A program made the translations under genes and the position numbers. DNA of 24,661 nt, from contig CALVZZ010000061.1 of NCBI GenBank assembly GCA_944372715.1, positions 1-24,661 of the forward strand, written 5' to 3'. Every line of letters starts with the position of its first letter. Position 1 is the first letter of the stretch. This document shows, in pieces, positions 1-7,992 of this stretch. A model generated the notes under the pieces. It saw nothing but the letters and a program-made list of their open reading frames with translations, had not been told where the DNA came from and did not search any database. Source of the DNA: an uncultured Clostridia bacterium. GTDB taxonomy: Bacteria > Bacillota > Clostridia > Christensenellales > UBA1242.

Positions 1-2
1 AA

Positions 3-986
3 GATAAATATATTCCACCATACGAGATAACTGATGAAATGTTGGAACTTGTGTCCGAAATAATGGAAAATTTAGGCAAACTTTCGGGTGTTAATGAATT
101 GGAAAAATTACCAAGGCTTCGCAGAGTGAGTAGAATAAAGTCCATTCACTCTTCATTAGCAATCGAAAACAACACACTTTCTATTGAACAAGTAACAGAT
201 GTTATCAATGGGAAAAGGGTTCTTGCTCCACAAAAAGATATTGAAGAAGTCCATAATGCTTTTAATGCTTATGAAAAATTAAGTGAAATAAATCCATATA
301 GCATTGATGATTTGTTGAAAATTCACGACATTATGATGAATGGCCTTGTAAAGGAAGCAGGAAGGCTCCGCTCAGGACAAGTTGGAGTTTATAATCAAGA
401 TGGCAAAGTTGTTCATCTTGCTCCACCAGCAGATTTTGTTCCACAACAGTTAGGACAACTTTTTGATTGGGTGAAAAACAGCAATTCAAATATGTTAATT
501 AAATCGAGTGTTTTTCATTATGAGTTTGAATTTATTCACCCATTTAATGATGGTAACGGAAGGACTGGAAGACTTTGGCAAACAGCATTGCTTGCTAGTT
601 GGAAACCAATATTTGCTTGGATACCTATCGAAAGCATTATTAAGGATAACCAAGAAGATTATTACAATGCAATCACTTTATCTACTAGTCAGGGCAAATC
701 TAACATCTTCATTGAATTTATGCTAGATGTAATTAACAAAGCAATTAAAGATATAATAACCGACACTAGAAATCACTATAACCATATCAACAATCAAATT
801 ACAGAACTTATGAAAGTGATTGAAAGTTATCCACAATCGGCAACAGAACTCATGGAAAAATTAAACCTAAAATCTCGTTTAGGATTTAGAAAAAACTATT
901 TACAACCCGCCTTAGACGCTGGACTAATTGGAATGACAGAACCCGACAAACCAACAAGCAAAAATCAAAAGTATTTTAAAATTTAA
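3..986 (+). CDS. Fic-domain protein (probable AMP transferase), 5' end cut by window
   Basis: The protein has the Fic active-site motif HPFNDGNGRTGR at about residues 167-178 counted from the Met at 39; the His is the catalytic base used to transfer AMP or a related group to a target protein. Near the N-terminus, residues 39-44 read SLAIEN and match the (S/T)xxxE(G/N) inhibitory helix of class II Fic proteins, so the enzyme is probably self-inhibited. The last 60 or so residues look like a winged helix, common in stand-alone Fic proteins. The frame stays open from the Met at 39 back to base 3, reading KYIPPYEITDE, which is typical of the sequence before this point in the family, so the true start lies upstream of the window. 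The target is unknown. A promoter-like gap of 70 bases separates it from gajA. Confidence 0.88.
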   Translation, partial: DKYIPPYEITDEMLELVSEIMENLGKLSGVNELEKLPRLRRVSRIKSIHSSLAIENNTLSIEQVTDVINGKRVLAPQKDIEEVHNAFNAYEKLSEINPYSIDDLLKIHDIMMNGLVKEAGRLRSGQVGVYNQDGKVVHLAPPADFVPQQLGQLFDWVKNSNSNMLIKSSVFHYEFEFIHPFNDGNGRTGRLWQTALLASWKPIFAWIPIESIIKDNQEDYYNAITLSTSQGKSNIFIEFMLDVINKAIKDIITDTRNHYNHINNQITELMKVIESYPQSATELMEKLNLKSRLGFRKNYLQPALDAGLIGMTEPDKPTSKNQKYFKI

Positions 987-999
987 CATAAAAGTTTTT

Positions 1000-1048
1000 T
1001 TTAACAATGTTTATGTCGTTCTATTATTAAATTAGGTTTAAAAGGAAG
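1000..1048 (+). promoter_or_regulatory. Candidate promoter and ribosome site of gajAB
   Basis: TTTAAC at 1000-1005 and TATTAT at 1022-1027 are separated by 16 bases and could be -35 and -10 boxes. AAAGGAAG at 1041-1048 is a good ribosome site eight bases before the ATG at 1057. The boxes are imperfect, so the promoter is an inference. Confidence 0.4.
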
Positions 1049-1056
1049 TAAAAACA

Positions 1057-3024
1057 ATGTATATTGAAAAATTAAAAATTTGTAATTTTAGAATTATTGA
1101 TAAAAACGGCGTGGAATTAAAGTTTAATAAAGGAATAAATGCAATTATAGGTGCAAATAATATTGGCAAAACGGCAATCATAGATGCTATAAGAATAGCA
1201 ACATCTATTTGTGATTATAAAAAAAATATTTATTTTTCAATGTCTGATTTCCATATAAATAAAAATGGTACAAGAGAAACAACAGCACAAATAGATGTGT
1301 TTTTGTCTGATGTTCCTGAGAATTTAATTGAAATATGGGACCCAGAAAATCCTACTAAGGGAGAATATCATATAAGATTCAGGATTGAAAAAAACAAGCA
1401 AGGAGAAGATAAAATTAAATATGAAACTTGGGGAGGAAAATATGAAGGTAATAATCTTTCTGGTGAGTTTTTTGACACAATAAAATTATCATATCTCAAT
1501 GCACTAAGAAATGTAGAAAATGACCTTTATCCATCTAGAAATAGTAAAATTGGCAATTTAGTTTCATCTCTTTTTGTTGATGAAAGTGAAAAAAATTCTC
1601 TATTATCTGAGATTTTTAATGCTAATAAAGAAATCCTGTCAAACGAAAAAATTACAAAAGCAAAAAAGATTATAAATACAAATTTATCTGAAATTGAAAA
1701 AATTAATAGTCAGCGCATAGAATTAAATTTCATTGACCCAAAGTTTGAAAATGTTACATCATCATTAAAAACATTGTTTATTCCTAAATGGACTTTTGTG
1801 GATAATGAAGAAATAAAGAAATTTATCACTGACAATAACTTGAATGATTATAAACTTGAAAATAATGATGGCTTTTTTGTAGATGTTGAGCGTCTTCTTG
1901 AAGAAAATGAAATAGATAGTTTAATAAAAAATAAACTATTAGAATTACAACATTTTTCCTTAGAAATATATCAAAATGGATTGGGTTATAATAATATTCT
2001 ATATATAGCTACAGTTTTGGGAGATATGTCTCAGACAAATGATGAAGTATATTCAAAAATATTTCTTATTGAAGAACCAGAAGCTCATTTACATCCACAA
2101 CTACAACAATTATTGCAATCATTTTTTGATAAGCAGTGTAAATTGATTACTAATGTCCAAATAATTTATACATCTCATTCGCCTAGTCTGGTTTCAAAGG
2201 CTGATTTAGATAATTTGAATATTTTATGCGAGGTAGAAAACAAAATAAAATGTATATCACTTCAAGATACAAATATTGTTCAGAAAGATAATTCGGAAAC
2301 AACCAATAATAATGACAAAGATTATTTATTAAGGTATATGGATGTTACAAAATCACAATTATTTTTTGCTAAAGGAGTTATTTTTGTAGAAGGAATTAGT
2401 GAATCATTAATAATAAATGAAATAGCAAAAAAAATGAATAAAAGTTTAGAAGATTATTGCGTCGAATTAATAAATATTGATGGAGTGGCTTTCGAGCCAT
2501 TTATAAAACTTCTTACATTAAAAGAAAATAATTCATTATATATAAAATCTGCTATCATTACAGACGATGACAGATGTACAAATAAACAGGATATAAATAC
2601 ATATATATCTAAAGAAATTGATTATGATTATACCAACATAGCTGAAATTTCTCAAAAAATTAGTTCTGGAACTCAATCTGATAGATGCGACAAAATAGAT
2701 GAAACTATTTCTGGCTTAAAAGGAATATGCGTCTCAAAAGCAAAGAAAACTCTAGAGTATGAATTAGCCATTTCAAATCAAGAAATAATGCTAAATATAT
2801 TAAAAGAAATTCATAAGACATCGGGGAAGAACCTTGAAGAGATTGTTAATTCTTTACAATCTGAAGATGAAAAAGCTACAACAATATGGCTTTTTATTAA
2901 CTCAAGACCACAAGATAAGGCTGTAATTGCACAAAAATTAATAGAAAAAATTAGTTCTTCTGAATTTAAAATACCTAAATATATTGAAGATGCAATCTTA
3001 TATGTTACGGGAGATGAACTATGA
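1057..3024 (+). CDS. gajA: Gabija protein GajA, OLD-family ATPase/TOPRIM nuclease
   Basis: The 655-residue protein starts with an ABC/SMC-type ATPase domain: Walker A GANNIGKT at residues 32-39 and the Walker B-like EEPEAHLHP at 339-347, followed by TSHSP. The C-terminal part is a TOPRIM nuclease domain with the conserved Glu in FVEG (about 445) and the Asp cluster TDDD at 502-505. This ATPase-TOPRIM order defines OLD-family nucleases. A UvrD-like helicase gene starts inside its stop codon, which identifies the pair as class 2 OLD / Gabija. In known systems GajA assembles with GajB and nicks phage DNA when nucleotide pools fall. The protein is longer than the best-studied GajA (just under 600 residues by recollection), mostly through loops between the ATPase motifs. 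The start has a good ribosome site. Confidence 0.9.
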   Translation: MYIEKLKICNFRIIDKNGVELKFNKGINAIIGANNIGKTAIIDAIRIATSICDYKKNIYFSMSDFHINKNGTRETTAQIDVFLSDVPENLIEIWDPENPTKGEYHIRFRIEKNKQGEDKIKYETWGGKYEGNNLSGEFFDTIKLSYLNALRNVENDLYPSRNSKIGNLVSSLFVDESEKNSLLSEIFNANKEILSNEKITKAKKIINTNLSEIEKINSQRIELNFIDPKFENVTSSLKTLFIPKWTFVDNEEIKKFITDNNLNDYKLENNDGFFVDVERLLEENEIDSLIKNKLLELQHFSLEIYQNGLGYNNILYIATVLGDMSQTNDEVYSKIFLIEEPEAHLHPQLQQLLQSFFDKQCKLITNVQIIYTSHSPSLVSKADLDNLNILCEVENKIKCISLQDTNIVQKDNSETTNNNDKDYLLRYMDVTKSQLFFAKGVIFVEGISESLIINEIAKKMNKSLEDYCVELINIDGVAFEPFIKLLTLKENNSLYIKSAIITDDDRCTNKQDINTYISKEIDYDYTNIAEISQKISSGTQSDRCDKIDETISGLKGICVSKAKKTLEYELAISNQEIMLNILKEIHKTSGKNLEEIVNSLQSEDEKATTIWLFINSRPQDKAVIAQKLIEKISSSEFKIPKYIEDAILYVTGDEL

Positions 3025-4733
3025 TACCTAATAATGAGCAAGAAGAGTTTATAAACTCTCAAGGGAATGTAGTTCTTCAGGCATGTCCAGGAAGCGGTAA
3101 AACAACATCAGTTGCACTCAAATATCAAAAATTATTATTGAATTGGAAGCGTAAACATTCCGGAATTGCCTTACTCTCGTTTACTAATATAGCGAGCAAA
3201 GAATTAGAAAATAAAATCAAAAAAGATTGTCATATAGAGAATGGCGTTAACTATCCACATTATATTGGAACATTAGATAGCTTTTTTGATATGATTTTAC
3301 TAAGATTTGGTTATTTAATATATAAAAAAAGACCTATTACAATTATATCAAATCAAATCGATGGATTAGGCTGGGAGGCTTCGTGTTATAAAAAGTCTTG
3401 TAATCAAGAAATTAATACTTTTCGCTTTCAAAAAGATGGGAAATTACTTAAAAATAATGTTGAAGTAAAATCGTATTGCGAAAATACACCGTTGTGTTGT
3501 GAAAGAAATCTAAAAATTTTAATAAATAATGGCATAATTACTCAGGCAAATGTTCCATATTGTCTGTATAATTTATTATTAAAGTTTCCAATATTGGTAA
3601 AATGCATAAAGGCTAGGTATCCAGTAATATTCATTGATGAAGCACAGGACACCTCAAAAGAGCAAATGGATATTATAGATATTTTTGTAGATAACGGAAT
3701 TGTTGTTAATTTAATTGGTGATCCAGACCAAGCAATTTATGAATGGAGAAATGCAAATGTAATTGGCTTCGTGGAAAAATTTAGCATGAGTAATTGGAGT
3801 CATTTAAAATTGAAGACCAATCGAAGAAGTTCTCAACTGATTTGCAATGCCACAAAGCCATTTTCCATGTTACTTTCATCGGAAAAGGAATATATTTCAA
3901 CAGCAGAAAATAAAGATTGCTCAATAAAACCTATTTTGTTAATTTATAATATTAATGATAAAGAAAAACCAATAAAATGGTTTTTAAATAAATGTGAAGA
4001 AGAAAATATTGATATAAATAATACCGCAATAGTGCAACGTGCACAAATCAACAATAACTTAAAAATAAAAAACATGTGGTCCGATTGTAAAATGACGGAA
4101 TATCTTGCACGTGCTTCCTATGATTGGTTTTCTGGCAATCGTAAAAACGTTTGGAACTATTGTGATAAGGTAACATACTTAATTTTGGAAGGAGACATCA
4201 AAAAATATAATAAAGATGTAATTAAAGATAAGGTTTATGGGACTAACAATTTAACATTTGATAATGTTGTAAAAGCTGTGGTTAATTGTATATCATCTCC
4301 ATTATTGACCTTAGAAAAATGGTTTATATCTACAAAAGATAAATTGCAAAAATTCTTTGATTCTAATGGAATTAATCAAGATATTAATAAGATATTTAAA
4401 ATGAAAACTAGGGATAAAAACTATCCAAATTTTAAACAAGAATTTTTATACAGGTATTTTGAAACAACTAAACAAGAAAAATATTTTTATTCTACAATAC
4501 ATGGAGTTAAGGGATTTACTTTTGATGCGTTAATGCTTGTAATAAAATCAATTAAAGGGAATACTATAACACCGACAGTGCTTTTATCAAATGATAAAAA
4601 TAGTGAATATTCTAGGATGGTATATGTGGCTATGACAAGACCCAGAAAATTGTTAGTTGTGGCCACACCAAAGGGTAAATTTGATTATGAAAAGGTTTTT
4701 AATAAAAATGATTGGGATATAATTGAATCATAA
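3021..4733 (+). CDS. gajB: Gabija protein GajB, UvrD/PcrA-like superfamily 1 helicase
   Basis: This 570-residue protein has the superfamily 1A helicase motifs in order: Walker A ACPGSGKTT at residues 21-29, the Walker B IDEAQD at about 205-210, GDPDQAIYEWR just after it, TNRRS (motif IV region), HGVKGFTFDA (motif V), and YVAMTRPRK (motif VI) beginning at about 535. It overlaps gajA by four bases (ATGA), so the two are translationally coupled. In Gabija, GajB binds the GajA tetramer and is thought to sense or consume nucleotides and DNA ends. It is somewhat longer than the best-known GajB (about 500 residues by recollection). A hairpin with a T run follows the gene and probably ends the operon. 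Confidence 0.9.
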   Translation: MIPNNEQEEFINSQGNVVLQACPGSGKTTSVALKYQKLLLNWKRKHSGIALLSFTNIASKELENKIKKDCHIENGVNYPHYIGTLDSFFDMILLRFGYLIYKKRPITIISNQIDGLGWEASCYKKSCNQEINTFRFQKDGKLLKNNVEVKSYCENTPLCCERNLKILINNGIITQANVPYCLYNLLLKFPILVKCIKARYPVIFIDEAQDTSKEQMDIIDIFVDNGIVVNLIGDPDQAIYEWRNANVIGFVEKFSMSNWSHLKLKTNRRSSQLICNATKPFSMLLSSEKEYISTAENKDCSIKPILLIYNINDKEKPIKWFLNKCEEENIDINNTAIVQRAQINNNLKIKNMWSDCKMTEYLARASYDWFSGNRKNVWNYCDKVTYLILEGDIKKYNKDVIKDKVYGTNNLTFDNVVKAVVNCISSPLLTLEKWFISTKDKLQKFFDSNGINQDINKIFKMKTRDKNYPNFKQEFLYRYFETTKQEKYFYSTIHGVKGFTFDALMLVIKSIKGNTITPTVLLSNDKNSEYSRMVYVAMTRPRKLLVVATPKGKFDYEKVFNKNDWDIIES

Positions 4734-4762
4734 ATCAATTGAGAAAATAATAGAATAAAAAC

Positions 4763-4790
4763 AAGAAGACTAATTTTAGTTTTCTTTTTT
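4763..4790 (+). terminator. Terminator between gajB and the convergent SLOG gene, probably bidirectional
   Basis: AGAAGACTAA pairs with TTAGTTTTCT across a very short loop (one G-U pair) and is followed by CTTTTTT on the plus strand. Read on the other strand it is followed by a TTGTTTTTATT run, so it may serve both convergent genes. Confidence 0.65.
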
Positions 4791-4791
4791 G

Positions 4792-5241
4792 TTAGATGTA
4801 AATTATTGGTTTGTTTTGCTTTTGAGCGTATTTTAGTGTGCGATAGGCTCCGCTTTTATATGTTTCTTCTATGTGGCAAACGAGAATGTTGCAGTGGTCT
4901 ATTATCCACTCGTTTCTTTTTGTTATTTTTTGTTTGTAATGCAGTTCTTCTATCTCTGGAAATATTGAACCATCATAGCAAGATGGCAAATCATACTTTT
5001 CTTTGTCGTGGTGGTAATATGTTAAAATTTTATAGATTTTTATTTGTGGATATTTTCGTTTAAGTTCAAACACGGCATTGGTACACTTTTTATCAAAAGC
5101 ACCATAACCGCCATCATAAAAAATGGTGTATCCCTTTGCTATTAAATCTTCAAGAACACTTGGTAATTTATCTTCAACACCAATACAATGCCACTCGTAT
5201 CTATGACCAGCAAAAGCCACAACTTTTTCTTTGTTTTCCAT
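4792..5241 (-). CDS. SLOG-fold protein of the DUF1273/YpsA type
   Basis: The protein of about 149 residues starts FAGHR near its N-terminus, has a glycine-rich YDGGYGAFD segment about 45 residues in, and near the end reads RNEWIIDHCNILV followed by GAYRTLKYAQ and a final IIYI strand. This is the layout of the DUF1273/YpsA branch of the SLOG (DprA/LOG-like) Rossmann superfamily, whose members are thought to bind nucleotides or their derivatives. I chose the ATG at 5241 rather than 5283 because AAAAGGAA lies just upstream of it. The gene is alone on its strand between Gabija and the restriction genes, with terminators on both sides. Its role is not known; SLOG domains do occur in antiphage systems as ligand sensors, but here that is only suggested by context. 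Confidence 0.75.
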   Translation of the reverse strand: MENKEKVVAFAGHRYEWHCIGVEDKLPSVLEDLIAKGYTIFYDGGYGAFDKKCTNAVFELKRKYPQIKIYKILTYYHHDKEKYDLPSCYDGSIFPEIEELHYKQKITKRNEWIIDHCNILVCHIEETYKSGAYRTLKYAQKQNKPIIYI

Positions 5242-5317
5242 ATTGTTCCTTTTAAGAAAACAAATAATAGATGGTAAAATCAATAAGTTTTTAATATCAT
5301 AAATTCTTATGGTAGGT

Positions 5318-5352
5318 GTAAAAAAATAAATGGCTTTTAATTAGAAAAAGCC
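5318..5352 (-). terminator. Possible second terminator on the minus strand
   Basis: GGCTTTT (5332-5338) pairs with AAAAGCC (5346-5352). On the minus strand the hairpin is followed by ATTTATTTTTTT. It lies after the stronger terminator at 5418-5456 and before the SLOG gene, so it would insulate that gene from the restriction operon. Confidence 0.5.
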
Positions 5353-5417
5353 AATTAAAGTAAAGAAAATGAATAATATTTTAGTTAAAAATCAATCAAA
5401 ATTGCATTTTTGCATAT

Positions 5418-5456
5418 AAAAAAGACCAACTATCATAAGAATAGGTGGTCTTTTTT
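5418..5456 (-). terminator. Terminator of the restriction-modification operon
   Basis: AAAAAAGACCAACTA pairs with TAGGTGGTCTTTTTT (one A-G mismatch) around a loop of about eight bases, three bases after the endonuclease stop codon. The stem is flanked by A and T runs, so it can work on either strand; position assigns it to the minus-strand operon. Confidence 0.75.
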
Positions 5457-5459
5457 GAG

Positions 5460-6194
5460 TTATTTTTTTAGCTTTCCCATAATGATATGATATGTTCTTA
5501 TTATAAAGTCTTCATAATCGTTTAAAATAACACTATCATCAAAAGGATCTATAATTTTATCAGAATAAAGCATTAAATCTTTATCATTTATTACTGACCT
5601 ATAATATTCTGCATAGTCTAGGGTATTACTAAAAATGTGATTTAGTGTCTTCTCTTTTAGTTTTACTAAAACTACTAAAGTTTTATCTGGTGTATGATAA
5701 AAAATGGTCGGGTCATCTTTAGATAATGCAAGATATTTATCAAGATTATGTGAAGAAATTACATCATATCGTTTAAAATCTCCACCATTGCTATAATACG
5801 GAACCTTTTCAAAAATAATAAATATTTGAAAATAAGGAATGGAATTTGAGCGAATATTTGCAGTTTCACCAAGCATATTTTCAAAATAGTTGTTACTATT
5901 TTGAGAATAATTTCTCATAACAAATTTTACAGCAAATCCAGCAACTGCCTTACCCTTATTGTAAATAGTAATATTAACATTTTTAGGATAATACCTACCG
6001 TCAATACTACCTTCTTTATCATCTCCGTAACCCTGTGATTTTATCTTAAATTCAGGGCCTAATAAACTTTCTAAATCTTTTGCTATATGTCCGTGTAAAG
6101 TCTTTAATTTTGCAGTGCTTCTTGATGTTCCAACGGATAAATAAGTCGCAAACGATTCTCTAATAACTTCAATGAAATCTTCATTTGTCATCAT
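5460..6194 (-). CDS. Probable type II restriction endonuclease
   Basis: The 244-residue protein directly follows a DNA adenine methyltransferase and overlaps its stop codon by ATGA. Around residues 62-92 it reads GSIDGRYYPKN, then a strand NITIYNKGK, then AGFAVKFV. This is compatible with the Asp...(x)xK core of a PD-(D/E)XK nuclease, with Asp65 and Lys90 as candidates, although the usual second acidic residue is not obvious. The following segment with QNSNNYFENMLGETANIR is, as far as I recall, typical of restriction enzymes paired with gamma-type adenine methylases. I cannot name the recognition site. The first two codons are both ATG, so the start could be either. The assignment rests mostly on the gene pair. 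Confidence 0.72.
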   Translation of the reverse strand: MMTNEDFIEVIRESFATYLSVGTSRSTAKLKTLHGHIAKDLESLLGPEFKIKSQGYGDDKEGSIDGRYYPKNVNITIYNKGKAVAGFAVKFVMRNYSQNSNNYFENMLGETANIRSNSIPYFQIFIIFEKVPYYSNGGDFKRYDVISSHNLDKYLALSKDDPTIFYHTPDKTLVVLVKLKEKTLNHIFSNTLDYAEYYRSVINDKDLMLYSDKIIDPFDDSVILNDYEDFIIRTYHIIMGKLKK

Positions 6195-7639
6195 TCAAAT
6201 AGCCCTCCATTATATGCCAACTTATAGTCAAGATATAGTTTTACATCTTTAGATGAAAATGTATAGAAGCCACCGCTTTTATATTTTCCCAGCAAAGAAA
6301 TATATATTGCAAATTCTTCCGTCACAAGAATTTCTTTTACTAAATCTATACTTAAATTTTTACCAATTAAATATAGTCCACTATAAACACCTGTCCCTGA
6401 CGGAGCCGATATAATTTTTAAGTCATTTTTTGTTCTTATAAGATTGTTTATAGCGATTTTATCTTTATAAGTATCGTTTAATGCCTGACTACGACCAAAA
6501 GAATACCAATTCGTGCCCTTCTCGCTGCTTCCTTTTAATAGTATATCTTTGTTTGATAAGAGATAATCATATAATTTAATATCGTCTTGAAGTTGTTCTT
6601 CCGATATGAGATTGGCATTTTTATCATATGGATATATCATTGTTTTCTTTATACCTTTCGATGCTTTTATGATAGGTAATATGTATTTTGACTGAAAATT
6701 AAACTTATTAATAAATACATTGTCGCAAAGGGTGGCATATCCGTTTTTTACTTCTATATCACAATGTCCCAAGTTTGAAAATACTTTTTTTAACATTTCA
6801 AGATTTTCTTTTTGAGAAAAATAGAAATTGTTTGAGATATAATAATCATCTTTTGTTAAAGTATCTACATAGTAAGGAATAAGATTTTTTTCATCAAAGT
6901 TATAATAATCTATTGAACTTTTTTTATTTTGCTTGTTCAGGATTACAATAGTTGTATAAGTCATTGCAGAAAATGCTTGAAAGTGCTTTAAGTCAACAAT
7001 TTTTTGAATTAAATTGTTTTCAACAAAATATTTTCTCATATAACTACCAGCGACACTATTAAAGAAAGAGCTTGGTGTAATGTATCCCAATATGCCGTTT
7101 GGATTTAACATTTTTAATCCAATTTCATAGAAGACGATATATAAATCTGTCATACCTGATTGAGCAAAAGAATATTTTTTTATACTATCAAATATTCCAC
7201 CTAAATTGTGGACTCTAATATACGGTGGATTTCCTAAGACAAAATCCATTTTATTATCAAAATTGTGAATAAGTAAAGTATCCCCACAACGAATATCCCA
7301 TTTAACATTTTCTATGCCATAACAAGCAGTGATTTTGTTAATGTTTTCTATACATTTTTTATGTTCATTTGCGTCTAATTCAATTCCGTGTATGTAAGTT
7401 TCTAATTCTTGTTTTATTAAATCTTTACTAATTTTTTTCTTTGATGATATTTCACAGTATCTATTAACTATTTCAGTAAGAAAGGCTCCATCTCCACAAC
7501 TATTGTCAATTACATTTTTACATAAAATATTTTCATCATAATAACCGGACATATCTAAAATGTTTTTAACAATGTAGTTTGGTGTATAAAATCTTCCATT
7601 GGATTTTTCAACAGTCAGGTGTTGTTTTGTATTTTTCAT
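6191..7639 (-). CDS. N6-adenine DNA methyltransferase of a type II restriction-modification system
   Basis: The 482-residue protein has the S-adenosylmethionine-binding motif as DNSCGDGAFL at about residues 45-54, an acidic ELD at about 87-89 and the catalytic NPPY at 137-140, which transfers a methyl group to the adenine amino group. Motif I before NPPY and a long C-terminal target-recognition region give the gamma-class layout of TaqI/Eco57I-type enzymes. It protects host DNA from the endonuclease encoded immediately downstream, whose start overlaps its stop. There is no adjacent small controller (C) protein gene. AAAGGAAAG lies a few bases before the ATG and serves as the ribosome site. 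The upstream intergenic region holds a long inverted repeat and two repeated motifs that may control it. Confidence 0.9.
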   Translation of the reverse strand: MKNTKQHLTVEKSNGRFYTPNYIVKNILDMSGYYDENILCKNVIDNSCGDGAFLTEIVNRYCEISSKKKISKDLIKQELETYIHGIELDANEHKKCIENINKITACYGIENVKWDIRCGDTLLIHNFDNKMDFVLGNPPYIRVHNLGGIFDSIKKYSFAQSGMTDLYIVFYEIGLKMLNPNGILGYITPSSFFNSVAGSYMRKYFVENNLIQKIVDLKHFQAFSAMTYTTIVILNKQNKKSSIDYYNFDEKNLIPYYVDTLTKDDYYISNNFYFSQKENLEMLKKVFSNLGHCDIEVKNGYATLCDNVFINKFNFQSKYILPIIKASKGIKKTMIYPYDKNANLISEEQLQDDIKLYDYLLSNKDILLKGSSEKGTNWYSFGRSQALNDTYKDKIAINNLIRTKNDLKIISAPSGTGVYSGLYLIGKNLSIDLVKEILVTEEFAIYISLLGKYKSGGFYTFSSKDVKLYLDYKLAYNGGLFE

Positions 7640-7992
7640 TTATCTTTCCTTTGCGAAAATTTGAAGATAAATACAAGTATTTTTTATATATAAAATGATA
7701 CAGTTACTTTTACAATACTTGGTTTTAAGATTTAAGATAAATAATAAATTAGACCAATTATTTCTATAAAAATGATACAATTTTAGAATATTTATGCTAT
7801 AATAAATTTATATTGAAGATATAAAGACCAAGTATTGTAAAAATACTCGGTCTTTTTTCTTTTTTATTAAAAATTTTTTAGAAAAATTAAAAGTTTTGAA
7901 TTTACTCCCTAAATTTTTTGAACTTAGATGTCCTTATATAAATGGAGGGGCAATCAAAAAAAGTTAAAATATGTTAGGAGGATTTTAAAACT
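7640..7992. promoter_or_regulatory. 353-base divergent control region with long inverted repeat, repeats, promoter and terminator
   Basis: No gene is visible. A perfect 16-base inverted repeat joins TTTTACAATACTTGGT (7708-7723) to ACCAAGTATTGTAAAA (7827-7842). The right arm also forms a terminator-like hairpin with AATACTCGGT and a T run (about 7824-7858), so two pairings are mutually exclusive. AAAATGATACA occurs twice in direct orientation (7692-7702 and 7769-7779). TGCTATAAT with TATAAT at 7798-7803 is an extended -10 box pointing toward the recombinase. AGGAGG just before 7993 is that gene's ribosome site. A methyltransferase promoter must also lie here on the minus strand but I cannot fix its boxes. 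Confidence 0.6.
7824..7858 (+). terminator. Rho-independent terminator in the 7.6-8.0 kb gap
   Basis: AAGACC-AGTATT pairs with AATACT-GGTCTT across a loop of a few bases, followed by TTTTTT. It sits only about 20 bases downstream of an extended -10 box, so on the plus strand it could attenuate transcription toward the recombinase; A runs on the other side would let it act on the minus strand too. Confidence 0.7.

Noticed and set aside
4806..5063. Plus-strand open frame of 85 codons
   Set aside because: It is the antisense shadow of the SLOG gene and has no ribosome site or recognisable protein sequence.
7942..7992. Tiny frames starting at 7942 and 7971 before the first recombinase
   Set aside because: They are 5-11 codons long; the one at 7971 only reads through the ribosome site of the real gene.
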